A stretch of DNA of 64,000 nucleotides from Methylobacterium tardum (GTDB lineage Bacteria > Pseudomonadota > Alphaproteobacteria > Rhizobiales > Beijerinckiaceae), in NCBI RefSeq assembly GCF_023546765.1, contig NZ_CP097484.1:5318501-5382500 (forward strand), read 5' to 3'. This document shows positions 27,779-38,212 of the stretch, piece by piece. Each line of letters begins with the position of its first letter. The stretch's first letter is position 1. The notes beneath the pieces are model-generated. The model saw only the letters and a program-made list of their open reading frames with translations, ran no database searches and was not told the origin of the DNA. The position numbers and the translations under genes were made by a program.

Positions 27779-28531
27779 CTACCCTTTCGGGCGCCGCGCC
27801 CCGAAGATCGCAGTCCCGACCCGGACATGGGTGGCGCCGAGCTGGATCGCCGCCGGGAAGTCGGCGCTCATGCCCATGGAGAGGATCGGCAGGTTGTGCG
27901 CCTTCGCCAGCCGGGCCAGCAGGGCGAAATGGGCCGAGGGCGGATCCTCCGCGGGGGGGATGCACATCAGCCCCTGGATCGCGAGCCCGTGGGTCTCGCG
28001 GCATTCGGACAGCAGGGTGTCGAGCTGGTCCGGCAGGACGCCGCCCTTCTGGGGCTCGGCGCCGGTATTGACCTGGATCAGCAGCTTCGGGGTCCGGCCG
28101 GACCGGTCGATCTCCTTGGCCAGCGCCGCCGCGAGCGACAGCCGGTCGAGGGAGTGGATCACGTCGAACAGCGCCACCACCTCCCGGGCCTTGTTGGATT
28201 GCAGCGGCCCGACGAGGTGCAGCTCCACATCCGGGAAGCGGGCCCGCAGATCCGGCCATTTCGCCACGGATTCCTGGACGTAGTTCTCGCCGAACACCCG
28301 CTGCCCGGCCTTGAGCGCGGGCAGGATGCCGTCGGCCGGCACGGTCTTGGAGATGGCCACCAGCTGGACCTCGGCCGGATCGCGCTCCGAATCCTCGGCG
28401 GCCCGGGCGATCGCCGCCCGCACCTCGGCGAGCCCGGCGGCGACGTCGGCCTGGCCCACCGGGGGCTTCTCCGTCCGGTGCCCCATCCCGTCCGTCGCCG
28501 GAGCGTTCGTGTCGGTGATCGCGTCGTCCAT
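27779..28531 (-). CDS. YggS/PLPBP-family pyridoxal-phosphate homeostasis protein
   Basis: 250 residues. PLP-binding TIM barrel with the lysine in [11 protein letters not shown], followed by [23 protein letters not shown] and the phosphate-binding end [14 protein letters not shown]. The family keeps free PLP low and affects amino-acid metabolism. The ATG at 28531 is chosen; the open frame runs 23 codons further upstream without family similarity. Confidence 0.93.
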   Translation of the reverse strand: MDDAITDTNAPATDGMGHRTEKPPVGQADVAAGLAEVRAAIARAAEDSERDPAEVQLVAISKTVPADGILPALKAGQRVFGENYVQESVAKWPDLRARFPDVELHLVGPLQSNKAREVVALFDVIHSLDRLSLAAALAKEIDRSGRTPKLLIQVNTGAEPQKGGVLPDQLDTLLSECRETHGLAIQGLMCIPPAEDPPSAHFALLARLAKAHNLPILSMGMSADFPAAIQLGATHVRVGTAIFGARRPKG

Positions 28532-28627
28532 GCCTGCCTGTCCTATCGCTGCCGGACGCCGATCCTGCGCCCAACGGTACACGACCCGAGAACGGACCAC
28601 TCCGGGAGGCGCTTCTCCAACCCCAAA

Positions 28628-28743
28628 CCCTCATCCTGAGGTGCCGGAGCGCAGCGGAGGCCTCGAAGGAGACCTCCAGATGGCGCGACGATCCCTGGAA
28701 TCCTCCTTCGAGGCCCGCTCACGCGGGCACCTCAGGATGAGGG
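28628..28743. repeat. Palindromic intergenic repeat, family A, copy 3
   Basis: About 116 bp; arms CCTCATCCTGAGGTGCCGGA at the left and CACCTCAGGATGAGGG at the right, inner arms GAGGCCTCGAAGGAGA and TCCTCCTTCGAGGCCC. Here it lies between divergent genes (yggS-like and leuS), so termination is not an obvious role. The rest of the 28532-28940 gap holds no gene that I can support. Confidence 0.85.
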
Positions 28744-28940
28744 ACGCGATCGGGAGCGCCCCGGCGCAGGCCCTCGGTGTGGTCTGTGTCCCGTCATGCC
28801 GACCTATGCGTTCGCGCGCCCCGCGCAAGCCCGAATCGCGCGCTGCGTTGACCGGCTGCGGCGCAGATATGCTATCGCGGCGCAACCGTGCCGTGGTCAT
28901 CCTTCGGAATGACCGACGAGCCCTTGACCCAGCCGGACCC

Positions 28941-31526
28941 ATGACCACCAGCACCGTTCCCCAGCCCGTCGAGCGCTACAACGCCAAGGATGCCGAGCCG
29001 CGCTGGCAGGAGGCCTGGGCCGAGAAGCGCCTGTTCGAGACCGACAATTCCGACCCCCGCCCGAAATACTACGTGCTGGAGATGTTCCCCTACCCGTCGG
29101 GGCGCATCCATATGGGCCATGTCCGCAACTACGCGATGGGCGACGTGGTCGCCCGCTACAAGCGCGCCCGCGGCTTCAACGTCCTGCACCCGATGGGCTG
29201 GGACGCCTTCGGCCTGCCGGCCGAGAACGCCGCCATGGAGCGCAAGGTCAACCCGCGGGACTGGACCTACGCCAACATCGCCTCGATGCGCGACCAGCTG
29301 AAGGCCATGGGCCTGTCGCTCGACTGGAGCCGGGAGATCGCGACCTGCGATCCCGACTATTACAAGCACCAGCAGCGCATGTTCCTCGACTTCCTGGGCA
29401 AGGGCCTCGTCACCCGCCGCACCGCCAAGGTGAACTGGGACCCGGTCGACCACACGGTGCTGGCCAACGAGCAGGTGATCGACGGGCGCGGCTGGCGCTC
29501 CGGCGCCCTGGTGGAGCAGCGCGAGCTGACCCAGTGGTTCTTCAAGATCACCGACTTCGCCGAGGATCTGCTGACCGCCCTCGACGGGCTGGATCGCTGG
29601 CCGGAGAAGGTCCGGCTGATGCAGAAGAACTGGATCGGCCGCTCGGAAGGCCTGGAGGTTCAGTTCAGCCTCGCCCGGCCGGTGGCCGGGGCCGCCGATT
29701 CGGTGACCGTCTACACGACCCGGCCCGACACGCTGTTCGGCGCCAAGTTCCTGGCGATCGCGGCCGACCATCCCCTGGCCGCCGCTCTGGCCGAGGGACG
29801 GCCGGAGCTGCAGACCTTCATCGAGGAATGCCGCCGCACCGGCACCGCCCAGGCGGCGATCGACACCGCCGAGAAGCACGGTTTCGACACCGGCCTGACC
29901 GTGCGCCATCCCCTGGACGCGTCCTGGGAATTGCCGGTCTACGTGGCGAACTTCGTGCTGATGGAATACGGCACCGGCGCGGTGTTCGGCTGCCCGGCGC
30001 ACGATCAGCGCGACCTCGATTTTGCCAACAAGTACGGGCTCGGCAACACGCCCGTGGTCTGCCCTGCGGGCCAGGACCCGGCGAGCTTCGTGATCACCGA
30101 CACCGCCTATGTCGAGGACGGGCGGATGATCAACTCGCGCTTCCTCGACGGGATGAGCACGGACGAGGCCTTCGAGGCCGTGGCCCGGCGCCTCGAAGGG
30201 GAGGGGGTCGCCAAGCGCAAGGTCCAGTTCCGCCTGCGCGACTGGGGTGTCTCCCGGCAGCGCTACTGGGGCTGCCCGATTCCGATCATCCACTGCCACA
30301 GCTGCGGCCCGGTCCCGGTGCCGGTGGCCGACCTGCCGGTGAAACTGCCGGAGGAGGTGTCCTTCGACCAGCCCGGCAACCCGCTGGAGCGGGACGCCGC
30401 ATGGCGCAACGTGCCCTGCCCGCATTGCGGCGCGGCGGCCCGGCGCGAGACCGACACAATGGACACGTTCGTCGATTCGTCCTGGTACTACGCCCGCTTC
30501 ACCGCGCCCTGGCTCACGGACGCGCCCACCGACCGCGCCGTGGTCGATCGCTGGCTGGCGGTGGACCAGTATATCGGCGGCATCGAGCACGCGATCCTGC
30601 ACCTGCTCTACGCCCGGTTCTTCATGCGGGCGATGCGCGAGACCGGCTGGGCCGGCGTCGCCGAGCCGTTCGCCGGTCTGTTCACGCAGGGCATGGTGGT
30701 CCACGAGACCTACAAGGACGCGGCCGGTGCCTGGGTGCCCCCGGCCGAGATCCGCTTCGCCACCGAGGAGGGCGAGCGCCGCGCGTTTCACGTGAAAACT
30801 CAGGCGCCGATCGCGATCGGCCCGATCGAGAAGATGTCGAAGTCGAAGAAGAACGTGGTCGATCCCGACGACATCATCGCGAGCTACGGGGCCGACACGG
30901 CGCGCTGGTTCATGCTGTCCGACTCGCCGCCCGAGCGCGACGTGATCTGGACCGAGGAGGGCGTGCAGGGCGCGGCCCGGTTCGTCCAGAAGGTCTGGCG
31001 GCTGGTCAACGCCGCCGGGCAGGCGAAAGGCGACGGCGCCGCGGATCTGCCGCTGCGCAAGGCCGCCCACCGGGCTTTGGCCTCCGTGCAGGACGATATC
31101 GAGCGCCTGCGCTTCAACCGCGGCGTCGCCCACATCTACACCCTGGCCAACGCCCTGGAGGACGGCCTGCGCGGCCCGGTCTCGCCGGCCGCCGCCAAGG
31201 AAGCGGCCGGGATCCTGGTACAGCTCATCGCCCCGATGATGCCCCACCTCGCCGAGGAGTGCTGGTCCGTCCTCGGTGGCGGCGGCCTCGTGGCCCAGGC
31301 GCCCTGGCCTGAGACCGAGGCGGGGCTCCTAGTCGAGGACGAGATCACCCTGCCGGTGCAGATCAACGGCAAGAAGCGCGCGGACGTCACCGTGCCGCGC
31401 GACGCCGACGCCAAGGCCGTGGAGGCCGCGACCCTGGCGCTGGCAGCGGTCCAGACGATCCTGGAGGGAAGGGCGCCCCGGAAGGTGATCGTGGTGCCGG
31501 GGCGGATCGTGAACCTGGTGGTGTGA
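28941..31526 (+). CDS. leuS: Leucyl-tRNA synthetase
   Basis: Class I synthetase charging tRNA-Leu. 861 residues from the ATG at 28941, the usual length; the frame is open upstream but without similarity. Key parts: the HIGH-type motif [19 protein letters not shown], the CP1 editing domain with [28 protein letters not shown], the KMSKS loop ([16 protein letters not shown]), and the C-terminal tRNA-binding [15 protein letters not shown] parS-like sequence lies inside the gene at 30784. lptE and holA, often downstream of leuS, are elsewhere. Confidence 0.98.
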   Translation: MTTSTVPQPVERYNAKDAEPRWQEAWAEKRLFETDNSDPRPKYYVLEMFPYPSGRIHMGHVRNYAMGDVVARYKRARGFNVLHPMGWDAFGLPAENAAMERKVNPRDWTYANIASMRDQLKAMGLSLDWSREIATCDPDYYKHQQRMFLDFLGKGLVTRRTAKVNWDPVDHTVLANEQVIDGRGWRSGALVEQRELTQWFFKITDFAEDLLTALDGLDRWPEKVRLMQKNWIGRSEGLEVQFSLARPVAGAADSVTVYTTRPDTLFGAKFLAIAADHPLAAALAEGRPELQTFIEECRRTGTAQAAIDTAEKHGFDTGLTVRHPLDASWELPVYVANFVLMEYGTGAVFGCPAHDQRDLDFANKYGLGNTPVVCPAGQDPASFVITDTAYVEDGRMINSRFLDGMSTDEAFEAVARRLEGEGVAKRKVQFRLRDWGVSRQRYWGCPIPIIHCHSCGPVPVPVADLPVKLPEEVSFDQPGNPLERDAAWRNVPCPHCGAAARRETDTMDTFVDSSWYYARFTAPWLTDAPTDRAVVDRWLAVDQYIGGIEHAILHLLYARFFMRAMRETGWAGVAEPFAGLFTQGMVVHETYKDAAGAWVPPAEIRFATEEGERRAFHVKTQAPIAIGPIEKMSKSKKNVVDPDDIIASYGADTARWFMLSDSPPERDVIWTEEGVQGAARFVQKVWRLVNAAGQAKGDGAADLPLRKAAHRALASVQDDIERLRFNRGVAHIYTLANALEDGLRGPVSPAAAKEAAGILVQLIAPMMPHLAEECWSVLGGGGLVAQAPWPETEAGLLVEDEITLPVQINGKKRADVTVPRDADAKAVEAATLALAAVQTILEGRAPRKVIVVPGRIVNLVV
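30784..30799. promoter_or_regulatory. parS-like site inside leuS
   Basis: CGTTTCACGTGAAAAC matches the canonical parS palindrome at 13 of 16 positions, including the whole central GTTTCACGTGAAA. It encodes FHVKT just before the KMSKS region. It is about 20 kb from the perfect parS at 10331, a distance over which secondary parS sites are known in other bacteria. ParB binding is not shown. Confidence 0.55.
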
Positions 31527-31576
31527 GGCGTCGGTCGGTCGATCCCATCCGGGATCTACGCCGACCCACCCTCTGT

Positions 31577-31612
31577 CCTCATCCTGAGGTGCCGGCGCGC
31601 GGCGAGCGCCGG
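31577..31612. repeat. Partial family A repeat with hairpin
   Basis: Starts like the family (CCTCATCCTGAGGTGCCGG) but breaks into a perfect 7-bp stem, CCGGCGC at 31592-31598 with GCGCCGG at 31606-31612. It lies after leuS and before the convergent mtnA, so it may work as a terminator though no T run follows. The remainder of 31613-31879 holds no gene that I can support. Confidence 0.55.
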
Positions 31613-31879
31613 TCCGCCCCACCCTGTGCAACCGGGCACTTGCGGCCCGAGCAACTGTCCGGAGTCGTGGAATGGACGGACAGGCGTCCCAGCTGAGGTG
31701 CGGGATTCAAAGCCCCAGGATGGGCCGGCGTCCCGCCCGTCGTCGCAGATCCGATCCGACGAGATCGGACCGCGGATGACTTTCAAGGATGCGGGCGCGG
31801 GTCGAAGGCCGGCACAGGATTCGGCACCGCCTCGGTGTCGCTCGGAATAACGCGGCCGGAACAGCTCCGAACCGGGCTC

Positions 31880-32983
31880 TCACGCCGCGTTGCGGCGCTC
31901 CGGATAGAGCCCATAAAGGCCCTCGCGGCTCGCGTCGCAGACGCCGCGCTCGGTGATGATCCCGGTCATCAGCCGGGCCGGCGTCACGTCGAAGGCCGGG
32001 TTAGCCACCGGGCTGCCGGGCGAGACCACCTCGATCGTGGCGAAACCGCCATCGGCGAGCCGCCCGGTCATGTGGGTGACCTCGCGCCCGTCGCGCTCCT
32101 CGATGGGGATCTCCCTGACGCCGTCGTCGAGCGTCCAGTCGATGGTCGAGAACGGCAGCGCCGCGTAGAACGGCACGCCGGTATCGTGGGCGGCGAGCGC
32201 CTTCAGGTAGGTGCCGATCTTGTTGCAGACGTCGCCCGAGGCCGTGGTCCGGTCCGAGCCGACGATGCAGAGATCGACTTGGCCGTGCTGCATCAGGTGG
32301 CCGCCGGCATTGTCGGCGATCACCGTGTGGGGCACGCCGTGGCCGTTGAGCTCGAAGGCGGTCAGCGCCGCGCCCTGGCTGCGCGGCCGGGTCTCGTCGA
32401 CCAGCACGTGCACCGGCACGCCCTGCTCGTGGGCGGCGTAGATCGGCGCGAGCGCCGTTCCCCAATCCACCGTGGCGAGCCAGCCGGCATTGCAATGGGT
32501 CAGCACCGTGATCGGCTTGTCGCCGCCCTTGGCCCTGTGCAGGTCGGCGATGATCCGGCTGCCATGGGCGCCGATCGAGCGGCAGCTCGCCACGTCCTCC
32601 TCGGCGATGCGGCCGGCCTCCGCGAAGGCGCGGGCGAAGCGCTCGCCCGGCTGGACCTGCCGCAGGTTGGCGGAGAGCCGGTCGAGCGCCCAGCGCAGGT
32701 TGATCGCGGTCGGGCGGGTGGCGGCCAGCGTCGCCACCGCCCGGTCGATCCCGTCGAGAGAGGCATCCGCCCGCATGGCGAGCGCCAGCCCGTATGCGGC
32801 GGTGACGCCGATCAGCGGCGCGCCGCGCACGATCATGGTGCGGATCGCCACCGCGGCGTCGTCCAGCGTGGCCAGCCGCTTCAGCTCGAACGCGAAGGGC
32901 AGGCGCGTCTGGTCGATGACCTGGACGCTGACGCCGTCCGGGTCCGGGAAGATCGTGCGGTAGGGCTGGCCGTCGATGTTCAT
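31880..32983 (-). CDS. mtnA: S-methyl-5-thioribose-1-phosphate isomerase
   Basis: Methionine salvage enzyme that isomerises MTR-1-P to MTRu-1-P. 367 residues. The eIF2B-alpha-like fold has [18 protein letters not shown], the cysteine-containing [24 protein letters not shown], and the catalytic-Asp region [19 protein letters not shown]. The ATG at 32983 matches the family N-terminus. No other salvage gene (mtnB, mtnK) is adjacent. Confidence 0.95.
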   Translation of the reverse strand: MNIDGQPYRTIFPDPDGVSVQVIDQTRLPFAFELKRLATLDDAAVAIRTMIVRGAPLIGVTAAYGLALAMRADASLDGIDRAVATLAATRPTAINLRWALDRLSANLRQVQPGERFARAFAEAGRIAEEDVASCRSIGAHGSRIIADLHRAKGGDKPITVLTHCNAGWLATVDWGTALAPIYAAHEQGVPVHVLVDETRPRSQGAALTAFELNGHGVPHTVIADNAGGHLMQHGQVDLCIVGSDRTTASGDVCNKIGTYLKALAAHDTGVPFYAALPFSTIDWTLDDGVREIPIEERDGREVTHMTGRLADGGFATIEVVSPGSPVANPAFDVTPARLMTGIITERGVCDASREGLYGLYPERRNAA

Positions 32984-33175
32984 GGCCGGTCCTGTGCCAC
33001 AGCGGGACGGGTTTTGCACCCTCCCGGATGATCCGGCGCCGGGGCTGGCACCGGAGCCGACATCGGATGGGGGACGCCCGGACGGGGGCCGGTCAGCCTT
33101 CCTCAACCTTAGCGGCTCGTTAAGGCCCCCGTGCCTAGCCTCTGGGGTACGTCCCCGTTTTGCGTCCGGTCCCGC

Positions 33176-35827
33176 ATGCGCTCGCTTCGCCGTCCCGCAT
33201 CGCCCTACGACACTTTCGTCGACAGCGTTCGCCCGTTCCTGGGCAAGCGCCTGACGGAACTCGGCGGTCTTGTGCTGTTCACCGGCGCGGTCGCTCTGAC
33301 CGTGGCTCTGGCCACGTGGTCGATCGACGATCCGAGCCTGAACCACGCCACCGACCATGCCGCCCACAACGTCCTCGGCCAGCCGGGCGCCGTCGTGGCG
33401 GATCTCGCCATGCAGATCCTCGGCCTCGGCGCCCTCGCCTTCGTGCTGCCGCCGGCCCTCTGGGGCGTGCGGCTGATGCGCGAGCGCAACCTCCCTGACG
33501 GCGGCCTGCGCATCGCGCTCTGGATCATCGGCTTCTGCGCGGCGAGCGCGGTGGCGAGCGCGCTGCCGCCGACGACGCGCTGGCCACTGCCTACCGGCCT
33601 CGGCGGCGTGGCCGGCGACGGCCTGCTGTCGATGGCCCGGGTAATCGTCGGGGCGGTCTCGTCGGCGGCCGCGCATCTCGTCGGCTTCGGCTACGCCGCG
33701 GTGGCGATCCTCAGCCTGACCGGCGCCTGCCGCTTCGGGGCCGTGGAGGAGGACTCCCTCCACGACGAGCCCTATCCCGTCCGGCGCGCGCCGGTGCGGG
33801 GCCGCGAGTCGGGCCGCGACGAGCGCGAGGATGCCGACGAGCCGAGCCTCGGCCTTGTCGGGGTCGGCGCCCTGGCGCAGGGTCTGATGGGCCTCCGCCG
33901 CCGCCTCCGAGCGGATCGCGACCGGCGCGCGGACCGGGCCGAGCCTTTCGACGGCGCCTCGCCCGCCCTCGCGGCCCGGCGGGCCTTCACGGATGCGGAC
34001 CTGCCCTGGGCCGACCACCTGCCGGAGGGCGCCCGGCCGGGCGCGGCCCGGCGCGAGCCCGTGTTCGACGCGCAGGACGCATCGCCGGTCCCGGCCGCGA
34101 CCGCTCGCCGGGCCGTGCCGCTGCACGACGACGAGGACGAGGCGGGGGCGTTCGAGGCCCCGCAGCAGCAGGCGCCACCGCGGCCCGAGCCGGCCGCGTC
34201 CCGCGTCGCCCCGCCGCCCGCCGCGCCCGTGCCGGCCCGCCGCACGCCGGCGCCGCCGACCCGCCCCGAGGATTACGCCCTGCCGGCCCTCGACCTGCTG
34301 GCCGCGCCGCGCGGCCCGTCGCCGGCGAGCCAGATCTCGGCGGACGCCCTGGAGCAGAACGCGACGCTGCTCGAGGCGACGCTGGGCGATTTCGGCGTGC
34401 GCGGCGATATCCTGGCGGTGCGGCCCGGCCCGGTCGTCACCCTCTACGAGCTCGAGCCCGCCCCCGGCACCAAATCCAGCCGCGTGATCGCGCTGGCCGA
34501 CGACATCGCCCGGTCGATGTCGGCGGTCTCGGCCCGCGTCGCGGTCGTGCCCGGCCGCAACGCGATCGGCATCGAATTGCCGAACGCCAAGCGCGAGACG
34601 GTGTACCTGCGCGAACTCCTGGCCTCCACGGACTTTGCCGAGAGCAAGCACAAGCTGGCTCTGTGTCTGGGCAAGAACATCGGCGGCGAGCCGATCATCG
34701 CCGACCTCGCGCGCATGCCGCACCTGCTCGTCGCCGGCACCACCGGCTCGGGCAAGTCGGTGGCGATCAACACGATGATCCTCAGCCTGCTCTACCGGCT
34801 CAAGCCGGAAGAGTGCCGCCTGATCATGGTCGATCCCAAGATGCTGGAGCTGTCCGTGTACGACGGCATCCCGCACCTGCTCTCCCCCGTCGTCACCGAC
34901 CCGAAGAAGGCGGTGATCGCCCTCAAGTGGGCCGTGCGCGAGATGGAGGAGCGCTACAAGAAGATGTCCAAGATCGCGGTCCGCAACATCGATGGCTACA
35001 ACGCCCGGGTCGCCGAGGCAGCGGCGCGCGGCGAGGTCCTGACCCGGACCGTGCAGACCGGCTTCGACCGCCACACCGGTGAGGCGGTCTACGAGGACGA
35101 GGCGATGGATCTGGCACCGCTGCCGTACATCGTGATCGTGGTCGACGAGATGGCCGACCTGATGATGGTGGCCGGCAAGGACATCGAGGGCGCGATCCAG
35201 CGGCTGGCGCAGATGGCGCGCGCGGCCGGCATCCACCTGATCATGGCCACCCAGCGCCCGTCGGTGGACGTGATCACCGGCACGATCAAGGCGAACTTCC
35301 CGACCCGGATCAGCTTCCAGGTCACGAGCAAGATCGACAGCCGCACGATCCTGGGCGAGATGGGCGCCGAGCAGCTGCTGGGCCAAGGCGACATGCTGTT
35401 CATGGCCGGCGGCGGGCGCACGACGCGCGTGCACGGGCCGTTCTGCTCGGACAGCGAGGTCGAGAGCGTGGTCGCCCACCTCAAGCGCCAGGGCCGGCCC
35501 AGCTACCTCGACGCCGTCACGGCGGATGAGGACGAGGGCGCGCCTGAGAAGGGCGGCAAGGGGAAAGCTGGCGCGGCCGAACTCGAGCTCGACGGCGCGG
35601 TGTTCGACCAGGGCTCGTTCGGCGAGGCCAGCGGCGACCTCTACGAGCAGGCCGTGCAGGTGGTGCTGCGCGACCAGAAGGCTTCGACCAGCTACATCCA
35701 GCGTCGGCTGCAGATCGGCTACAACCGCGCCGCCTCGCTCATGGAGCGGATGGAGATCGAGGGGATCGTCGGCCCGGCCAACCACGCCGGCAAGCGCGAG
35801 ATCCTGGTGGAGGAGGCGGTCGGGTGA
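33176..35827 (+). CDS. ftsK: DNA translocase FtsK
   Basis: Septal dsDNA pump that clears and aligns the chromosome terminus at division. 883 residues from the ATG at 33176 (a GTG at 33131 is possible). Layout: N-terminal membrane domain with four hydrophobic helices in the first 200 residues, a Pro/Ala/Arg-rich linker, the alpha/beta motor with Walker [13 protein letters not shown] and Walker [14 protein letters not shown], and a C-terminal winged-helix gamma domain ([20 protein letters not shown]) that reads KOPS. It is shorter in the linker than E. coli FtsK, as usual for alphaproteobacteria. Confidence 0.96.
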   Translation: MRSLRRPASPYDTFVDSVRPFLGKRLTELGGLVLFTGAVALTVALATWSIDDPSLNHATDHAAHNVLGQPGAVVADLAMQILGLGALAFVLPPALWGVRLMRERNLPDGGLRIALWIIGFCAASAVASALPPTTRWPLPTGLGGVAGDGLLSMARVIVGAVSSAAAHLVGFGYAAVAILSLTGACRFGAVEEDSLHDEPYPVRRAPVRGRESGRDEREDADEPSLGLVGVGALAQGLMGLRRRLRADRDRRADRAEPFDGASPALAARRAFTDADLPWADHLPEGARPGAARREPVFDAQDASPVPAATARRAVPLHDDEDEAGAFEAPQQQAPPRPEPAASRVAPPPAAPVPARRTPAPPTRPEDYALPALDLLAAPRGPSPASQISADALEQNATLLEATLGDFGVRGDILAVRPGPVVTLYELEPAPGTKSSRVIALADDIARSMSAVSARVAVVPGRNAIGIELPNAKRETVYLRELLASTDFAESKHKLALCLGKNIGGEPIIADLARMPHLLVAGTTGSGKSVAINTMILSLLYRLKPEECRLIMVDPKMLELSVYDGIPHLLSPVVTDPKKAVIALKWAVREMEERYKKMSKIAVRNIDGYNARVAEAAARGEVLTRTVQTGFDRHTGEAVYEDEAMDLAPLPYIVIVVDEMADLMMVAGKDIEGAIQRLAQMARAAGIHLIMATQRPSVDVITGTIKANFPTRISFQVTSKIDSRTILGEMGAEQLLGQGDMLFMAGGGRTTRVHGPFCSDSEVESVVAHLKRQGRPSYLDAVTADEDEGAPEKGGKGKAGAAELELDGAVFDQGSFGEASGDLYEQAVQVVLRDQKASTSYIQRRLQIGYNRAASLMERMEIEGIVGPANHAGKREILVEEAVG

Positions 35828-35881
35828 TCGTTGCGGGCGCCGGAGCCGCTGGCTCAGCGTTCCCGGCCGTCCCAGACTGAG

Positions 35882-35950
35882 CCTCATCCTGTGGTGCCGG
35901 AGCGTAGCGGAGGCCTCCTTCGGGGCCGCTCCGCGGCACCTCAGGATGCG
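35882..35950. repeat. Palindromic intergenic repeat, family A, short copy
   Basis: A 69-bp short form: CCTCATCCTGTGGTGCCGGA at the left folds onto GCGGCACCTCAGGATGCGG at the right, with inner GGAGGCCTCCTTCGGGGCC. It lacks the central part of the longer copies. It lies between ftsK and the heat-shock block. Confidence 0.8.
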
Positions 35951-36049
35951 GTGTTCGGGGTAAAGTGCCCCGTCGCGCCGCTCTCGGCAGAGCCGCTCAA
36001 AAAAATCCGCTCCGGCCCGGAACCCGTCCGCTATCCGCACGTTACGCGC

Positions 36050-36137
36050 GTGCGAGGCCTGGAAACGGGCTCGCAGCGAGGGCGCCGGGCTCGGTGTCCG
36101 GCGTCGCTTGTAGTCACGTTGCTCGTTGGAGGATGTG
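36050..36137 (+). promoter_or_regulatory. ROSE-like 5' UTR RNA thermometer of hsp20
   Basis: Three consecutive hairpins precede the gene. The first pairs TGCGAG with CTCGCA (36050-36074), the second is a perfect CGCCGG/CCGGCG stem (36083-36103), and the third (36115-36137) places UUGCU opposite the GGAGGA ribosome site between CAC and GUG. A UUGCU facing the Shine-Dalgarno is the hallmark of ROSE elements of rhizobial small heat-shock genes, which melt on heating. Inferred from sequence by hand, not folded computationally. Confidence 0.55.
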
Positions 36138-36140
36138 GTT

Positions 36141-36623
36141 ATGAGGACTTACGACGTTTCGCCCCTGTTCCGGTCGTCCGTCGGGTTCGACCGTCTGTTC
36201 GAGCTGCTCAACCAGGCCGAGCGGGTCGAGGCATCGACCGCTTGGCCGCCCTACAACATCGAGAAGATCGCCGAGGACCAGTACCGCATCACCATGGCGG
36301 TCGCGGGCTTCACGGCCGACGAGATCGAGCTGACCCAGCAGGACACCACGCTCCTGGTCTCGGGCCAGAAGGCCGCCCCGGAGGCCGAGACGCACTACCT
36401 CCACCGCGGGATCGCGGCGCGCAGCTTCCGCCAGACCTTCAACCTGGCCGAGCACGTGAAGGTCGTGGGGGCTTCCCTGGAGAACGGCCTGCTCACCGTC
36501 GCGCTGAAGCGCGAGGTGCCGGAGGCCCTGAAGCCCCGCCGCATCGCCATCGGCGGCACGACGGGCGTGTCCGGCCAGGACAACGCCCCGGCGCAGATCG
36601 CCCGCGAGGCCAAGGCGGCCTGA
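36141..36623 (+). CDS. Small heat-shock protein, Hsp20/IbpA type (class A)
   Basis: 160 residues. ATP-independent holdase that captures unfolding proteins. An N-terminal [20 protein letters not shown], as in rhizobial class A sHsps, is followed by the alpha-crystallin domain ([20 protein letters not shown] to [20 protein letters not shown] in parts). The domain's AxxxnGvL-type motif reads [10 protein letters not shown]. The ATG at 36141 follows a GGAGGA site held in a putative thermometer hairpin. It heads a run of five same-strand genes. Confidence 0.94.
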   Translation: MRTYDVSPLFRSSVGFDRLFELLNQAERVEASTAWPPYNIEKIAEDQYRITMAVAGFTADEIELTQQDTTLLVSGQKAAPEAETHYLHRGIAARSFRQTFNLAEHVKVVGASLENGLLTVALKREVPEALKPRRIAIGGTTGVSGQDNAPAQIAREAKAA

Positions 36624-36763
36624 TCCGCGGCGGGAGCCGCACGGCCGGCGTCCCGGGCCCGCCCGCCCGGGCGCCGCCGCACCCACCGATCGACATCCCT
36701 CACGGGTCCGCGGACCCGCGGGCCTGTTCCAACGACGGCATCGCTTTCGATGGAGATAGGACC

Positions 36764-37285
36764 ATGAGCGTGAGAGATCTGATCCCCTGGAACCGCACCA
36801 CCCCGGCCCCCGCGCCGGCCTCCCTGTCGAACGAGGCGGCCAGCCCCTTCCTGACGCTGCACCGCGAGATGAACCGGCTGTTCGGCGATGTGTTCAGCGG
36901 GTTCGGCAGCCTACCCGGCTTGGCGGACCGCACGCTCGGCTGGCCGAAGGTCGAGCTGGTGGAGGAGAACGGCGCGCTTCGGGTCTCCGCCGAGCTTCCC
37001 GGGCTCGACGAGGCGGACGTCGAGCTCCTGATCGCCGACGGCGTCCTCACCCTCAAGGGTGAGAAGCGCGCAGAGACCACCGACGCGGCGCGCGGCTACA
37101 CGGAGCGCAGCTACGGCCGCTTCGAGCGCGCGATCGCCCTCCCCATCCCGGTGGCGGAGGACAAGGCCGAGGCGACGTTCCGCAACGGCGTCCTCACCGT
37201 GACGCTGCCGCGCGCCGCCGAGGCGCCGGAGCGCCGACGCCGGATCGCGATCAACGGCAGTGCGGCCCCGGCCGCCAAGCACTGA
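36764..37285 (+). CDS. Small heat-shock protein, Hsp20 type (class C-like)
   Basis: 173 residues. N-terminal part (RDLIPWNRTTPAPAPASLSN) then FLTLHREMNRLFGDVFSGF and a second-type alpha-crystallin domain (PKVELVEENGALRVSAELPG, FERAIALPIPVAEDKAEATF, NGVLTVTLPR). The IPW and LHREMNRLFDD pattern is typical of the other Hsp20 branch found next to IbpA-like genes. The two genes are diverged rather than recent duplicates and may co-assemble or act separately. Confidence 0.93.
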   Translation: MSVRDLIPWNRTTPAPAPASLSNEAASPFLTLHREMNRLFGDVFSGFGSLPGLADRTLGWPKVELVEENGALRVSAELPGLDEADVELLIADGVLTLKGEKRAETTDAARGYTERSYGRFERAIALPIPVAEDKAEATFRNGVLTVTLPRAAEAPERRRRIAINGSAAPAAKH

Positions 37286-37411
37286 ACCGGGACCGAACGC
37301 GGCTGCCCCGGCGGCCGCGGGCGGGACGCATGACGCGGCGGCCGGCGCGACCCGAGCGGACGTGCCGGCCGCCCAGCCTTTGCTCACGCCTTTGCTCACG
37401 TGGAGGATTGC

Positions 37412-37825
37412 ATGCAGCCGATCGAAACATCGTTGCTCCAGCCCGACATCGAGCGCCTCGGTCCGGTGGCGGCGGCCAGCCTCAGGCCGCCGGCGATCGA
37501 GCCGTTCGAGGCGTTCGTGGCGCCGGGGGACGTCTTCCGGCATCCGCGCGAGGTGCTGGGCTATCCGGGCCTGTCGCGGGCCGAGAAACGGGCAATCCTG
37601 GCCTCCTGGGCCTCGGACGCGCGGGCCGTCGAGTCCTGTCCGGGCTTGCGCTGTCTGCCGGGCTGCCGGGCCGAGCCCGTGCCGCTCGACACGATCCTGG
37701 CCGCGCTCCAGGCGCTCGGCGATGGCGCGGCACCGGCCGCACCCCGGCGGCGCCCCAACCGCTGCGCTCCGGGAGCCTCACGCGCCGCTGGCAGCGCGGC
37801 CCGGCGGGACGGGCGCGCGCGCTGA
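37412..37825 (+). CDS. Hypothetical protein of the heat-shock block with a 33-residue shared module
   Basis: 137 residues from the ATG at 37412, after a TGGAGGAT ribosome site. Not a recognised enzyme. Residues 38-70 (start PGDVFRHPREVLGYPGLSR) align without gaps with residues 155-187 of the protein at 38213, 15 of 33 identical. A cysteine-containing SCPGLRCLPGC stretch follows at 75-85 and the C-terminus is basic and disordered. It lies directly after two hsp20 genes, so a heat-stress role is inferred only from position. Confidence 0.65.
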   Translation: MQPIETSLLQPDIERLGPVAAASLRPPAIEPFEAFVAPGDVFRHPREVLGYPGLSRAEKRAILASWASDARAVESCPGLRCLPGCRAEPVPLDTILAALQALGDGAAPAAPRRRPNRCAPGASRAAGSAARRDGRAR

Positions 37826-37843
37826 ACTGAACCGGGGGCTGCC

Positions 37844-38188
37844 ATGACGACCTTCGACCTGAAAGGCGGTCGCGGGCTCCGGTCCCGGCTCCGGCGCAGC
37901 CGGCGCGGATGGCCGGCGCGGACCACCGACGGAGCCGTGCTGGGCAGATGGATCGCGTCGGCCGCGCTGTGCCTCGCTCTGGCCGCGCCCTGCCCGGCGC
38001 CGGCCCTGCCCTGGGTTCTGGCCGGCCTGCTGAGCCTGTCGGGCTTCGTCTGGCTCGGTCTGGCGATCACGCAGGCGGGGCCGCCGGCCGACGCCCCGCA
38101 CCTGACCGCCTGGGACGCCGCGCTGCTCGCGTTCGCGGCCAGCTTCGGCGTGCAATCGGCGGCGCGCCTCGGCCTCTTCGGCGGCTGA
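37844..38188 (+). CDS. Hypothetical membrane protein of the heat-shock block
   Basis: 114 residues. A basic N-terminal 35 residues precede three hydrophobic segments: GRWIASAALCLALAAPCPAP, LPWVLAGLLSLSGFVWLGLA and the C-terminal AWDAALLAFAASFGVQSAAR. Starts 18 bases after the previous stop and 24 bases before the next gene, consistent with an operon. No family recognised; probably an inner-membrane protein. Confidence 0.6.
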   Translation: MTTFDLKGGRGLRSRLRRSRRGWPARTTDGAVLGRWIASAALCLALAAPCPAPALPWVLAGLLSLSGFVWLGLAITQAGPPADAPHLTAWDAALLAFAASFGVQSAARLGLFGG

Positions 38189-38212
38189 GCGCGCCGAGAC
38201 AGGGAGGCAACC

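Noticed and set aside
31880..36040. A 1,386-codon open frame on the minus strand spanning mtnA and the whole antisense of ftsK.
   Set aside because: Only the mtnA part has family similarity; the rest is a G/C-rich antisense shadow of ftsK with low-complexity Arg/His/Asp sequence.
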